Assembly: GCA_019648995.1 (NCBI GenBank)
Contig: BLXT01008457.1
Span: 757,114 to 792,140 of the forward strand
DNA length: 35,027 nucleotides
DNA from: Plakobranchus ocellatus
Taxonomy: Eukaryota > Mollusca > Gastropoda > Plakobranchidae
Direction: 5' to 3'
Under the pieces are notes generated by a model. The model was given only the letters and a program-made list of their open reading frames with translations. It was not told the origin of the DNA and ran no database searches. A program made the position numbers and the translations under genes. Shown piece by piece: positions 32,638 to 35,027 of the stretch (positions are counted from its first letter, which is position 1; every line of letters starts with the position of its first letter).

Positions 32638-34355
32638 CTGGATTGGATACAACAGTTAACAAATCAGAGAAATGCATCGAAGCGTAATTACAAAAAAAAT
32701 TACGTTATGTATGACTAAGACAGTTAAAAAGAGGGAAAAAAACATTAAGGCAAGTCTTCAAAATAAAACCTAATTTTTGGCACAAGAAAAGAAGCATTAG
32801 CAAGAAAAAAAAAAAAAAAACGTATTTAAAAAGTAGATGCAGCAAAAAAAAAAAAAGGACTTGAAATAAAACGAGAAGAAATATTAACTTTCAAGTTCAC
32901 CACAAAAAGGATTAAATCAATTTAGAGGCATTAAAAAAAATCAATATTTTCATCAAATTGCTTAAACCTGTTTACATAACGTGAGTCTAAGCAGCTCATC
33001 ATTATGAACACGACGTCGTGTTGGCCTCGGCAAGCAAGATGCTCACTATTGATCATTTTTTACTCTATCCAATGCTTTTCACAGTGATATTTCTCATAAA
33101 CGTCAATTGAGCATCTAACTTAAGACTCTTTGTTTTTCGCTAACATTTATTCCAATGACTTATTTATTTGATTTATTCTTGCATTGGGGCTTGACAAAAA
33201 CTGTTTTGATCACCAATACATGTACTGTGTTTACCTAGTACTAAAAACAAAGACGGAGAAGAAAAGGGACCATAGACAAAGCCAAACGTCCTTTTCGTTC
33301 AATAGTGAAGTTTTTTTTCCCGGATTTTAAATCTCCTCTTCCGTGTAGCATGGCGAAAGTACTTTACCCAGAAATATGAAGGAAAATTTGTCATCTTCGG
33401 ACTTAATGAAAAAGAAAGGGGAAAAAAAAATTTTAAAAACTAAAACCACCAGTTGAGTTATAATGACAGGACACATAACTGTTAATACATTGTATGTTGT
33501 GTCGGTGTCCTTCTCAATAGTAGTTTAGAGTCTCACGAGCTGTATTCGAACATTCCACGCGTAGACATGGCAATACATTCGCTGTTCATGAAATCATGAT
33601 AAAATTAAAATCTGGACTCGATTCATGTTTACCTTCTTGAGTTTTACTATGCTTAAGCAAAGTAGTAAGTTAGAGCTTTGTAATGCTAGGGTAAGGAGAA
33701 TGAATTATTACATACATTTCGAGTTTTGCGTTCAACTATTTGTGAGATGTCTTATAGATACTCTAGAAGCGAGCTCTAAATCAATACCTAACCACTTGAC
33801 AAGATCTTCACAACAGAATCATCTGTAGAGTTCTAAAACAGTACTCTCAGACGGAATAATAATAGCGCTAGAGCACTCTGCTCTAGACTGAACTTTTTAT
33901 ACACACTCAACATAATCATAAACAACACAAAGCCATTAAAATTAATGTCGCGAGCTCCTCTTTAATTAAACACATCCTAATCGTGTCTGTTAAGTCTTTG
34001 CCTCCTGTGCACAAAACACTCGAGATCAAACGGCAACTGAAAGCTGCTATAGATAGGGTGAAACCAAGAATAATGAAATATCTGTGTCAAGACGCTGATT
34101 TACTATACGGGGATCTCAGACTTAAAAAAAAAAAAAACATCTGCGAGCCATACATCACTGGCTGTTGAAAAAGCGACTGGAAAAGGTATCTAAACGTTTG
34201 TTACGTTTACTTACCCCCCCCCCACCAAACCAAAACACACTCCAATCCAAAAAGTCGTTTTTGCAATGTAATCATAATTTTATACGATAAATGAAATATT
34301 GCTTAAATCCTATTAGCAATTTATTATTAGCCTCCATCCTCGTTTTCTTGAACGA

Positions 34356-34383
34356 GTGCGTATGCGTGCGCGCGCGCATGTAC
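34356..34383. repeat. Alternating purine-pyrimidine tract (GC-rich)
   Basis: 28 bases of strict R-Y alternation with a CGCGCGCG core, a sequence type prone to Z-DNA under negative supercoiling. Confidence 0.8.
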
Positions 34384-34568
34384 TTGTCTGGATGTTTCAC
34401 CTACTGGAATGTTCTAGATGTTCGATTGTATGTTTTGATGTGCATTTGTAATAACATTCCCTTTCCCTTACGTACGTTGCTATTACATAGTGATATTTTT
34501 CTGTTATCTAGTCTTCAGAATTTTGCTCTAGCAAGCTAGTCAGTGATAAGATAAATCTGAAGCAGCTT

Positions 34569-34580
34569 GTATGCGCGCGC

Positions 34581-34616
<36 letters not shown>

Positions 34617-34618
34617 AT
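34569..34618. repeat. (GC)n(GT)n alternating tract
   Basis: 50 bases of strict purine-pyrimidine alternation: GCGCGCGCGC, then GTGTGC and a GT repeat. A microsatellite with high Z-DNA potential. Confidence 0.92.
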
Positions 34619-34945
34619 TTATGTTTGCCTGACCAACACGATAATTCAACCACCCCCATCCTCACCCCCTTTTTCCTTTGGCAAATGGCCAACAACCATT
34701 TTGGAATTACTTATTGCAAAGTTTTAATTATTCGGACAATTCATTGTTCCTAAAGCTTCGATTATATCTGAAATAAATAAGAGGTCAATGACGAATTGAC
34801 TGCTATGAGGCCGAATTAAAAAACAACAATGACATTAACCTATCAAAGAGAGTAAAAAAAAAAGATTTGAAACAAATACACAGATAAAGGTCGCAATTTC
34901 CACGGCCTTCATAATTTAGCCTTATAATATTCAGCATCCGTCCCA

Positions 34946-34969
34946 TTCTTCTTCTTCTTCTTCTTCTTA

Positions 34970-35027
<58 letters not shown>
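34946..35027. repeat. (TTC)n-(ATT)n compound microsatellite at the window edge
   Basis: About seven TTC units (34946-34968), then ATC and about eighteen ATT units running to the last base, so its true length is not visible. Confidence 0.95.

Larger units (their letters stand above)
32638..35027. other. Sequence 5' of the first USP6NL exon seen; no gene recognised
   Basis: Should be intron and/or promoter of the minus-strand gene. I looked for a short phase-0 start exon with a donor on the minus strand. The candidate donors near 33230, 33370, 33630 and 34210 do not follow sequence resembling the family's N-terminus. Poly-A runs occur near 32804 and 32846. Other tracts are listed separately. 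Confidence 0.5.

Overview
The window is animal genomic DNA: AT-rich, full of homopolymer and microsatellite tracts, with spliced genes, GT-AG introns (one apparent GC-AG intron), and decayed non-LTR retrotransposon and probable SINE fragments. The style of the class A receptor at the left end and of the LINE remnant suggests a lophotrochozoan, most likely a gastropod or other mollusc. That taxonomic call is inference; no species can be read from the sequence. There is no bacterial operon, CRISPR array or viral genome here.

Layout. (1) 1-1267 holds no gene I can support. (2) 1268-2949, plus strand: a two-exon class A (rhodopsin-like) G-protein-coupled receptor of 403 aa. The exons join in frame across a 470-nt intron that begins with GC rather than GT. 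(3) About 2990-9000 is non-coding, with a five-copy 28-bp tandem repeat carrying AP-1-like sites, a GA and an AC microsatellite, a locally GC-rich block near 7.5-7.9 kb and a degenerate ATC-rich tract. (4) About 9065-10440, minus strand: a dead LINE (reverse transcriptase) remnant, perhaps composite. (5) About 10.5-21.65 kb has no recognisable gene. It lies directly downstream of the TBC gene and could partly be its 3' UTR. It contains a 41-bp x3 repeat, a perfect 102-bp x2 duplication and a 34-base assembly gap inside a poly-A tract. (6) 21652-32637, minus strand: eleven exons of a TBC-domain Rab GAP, an ortholog of USP6NL/RN-tre, giving 949 in-window residues with every splice phase consistent. 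The N-terminal start exon is not in the part I could read and probably lies beyond 35027 or in a short exon I missed. (7) 32638-35027 is upstream or first-intron sequence with two alternating purine-pyrimidine (Z-DNA-prone) tracts and a terminal CTT/ATT microsatellite.

The two genes are convergent (GPCR plus, TBC gene minus) and nothing suggests functional coupling. The GPCR would act at the plasma membrane. The TBC protein would act in the cytosol on endosomal or Golgi Rab GTPases. I did not find a convincing new multi-gene system. The observations most worth a second look are the GC-AG intron and unusual core motifs of the receptor, the AP-1-like repeat array, the unexplained open frame in a TBC-gene intron, and the possible very long 3' UTR.
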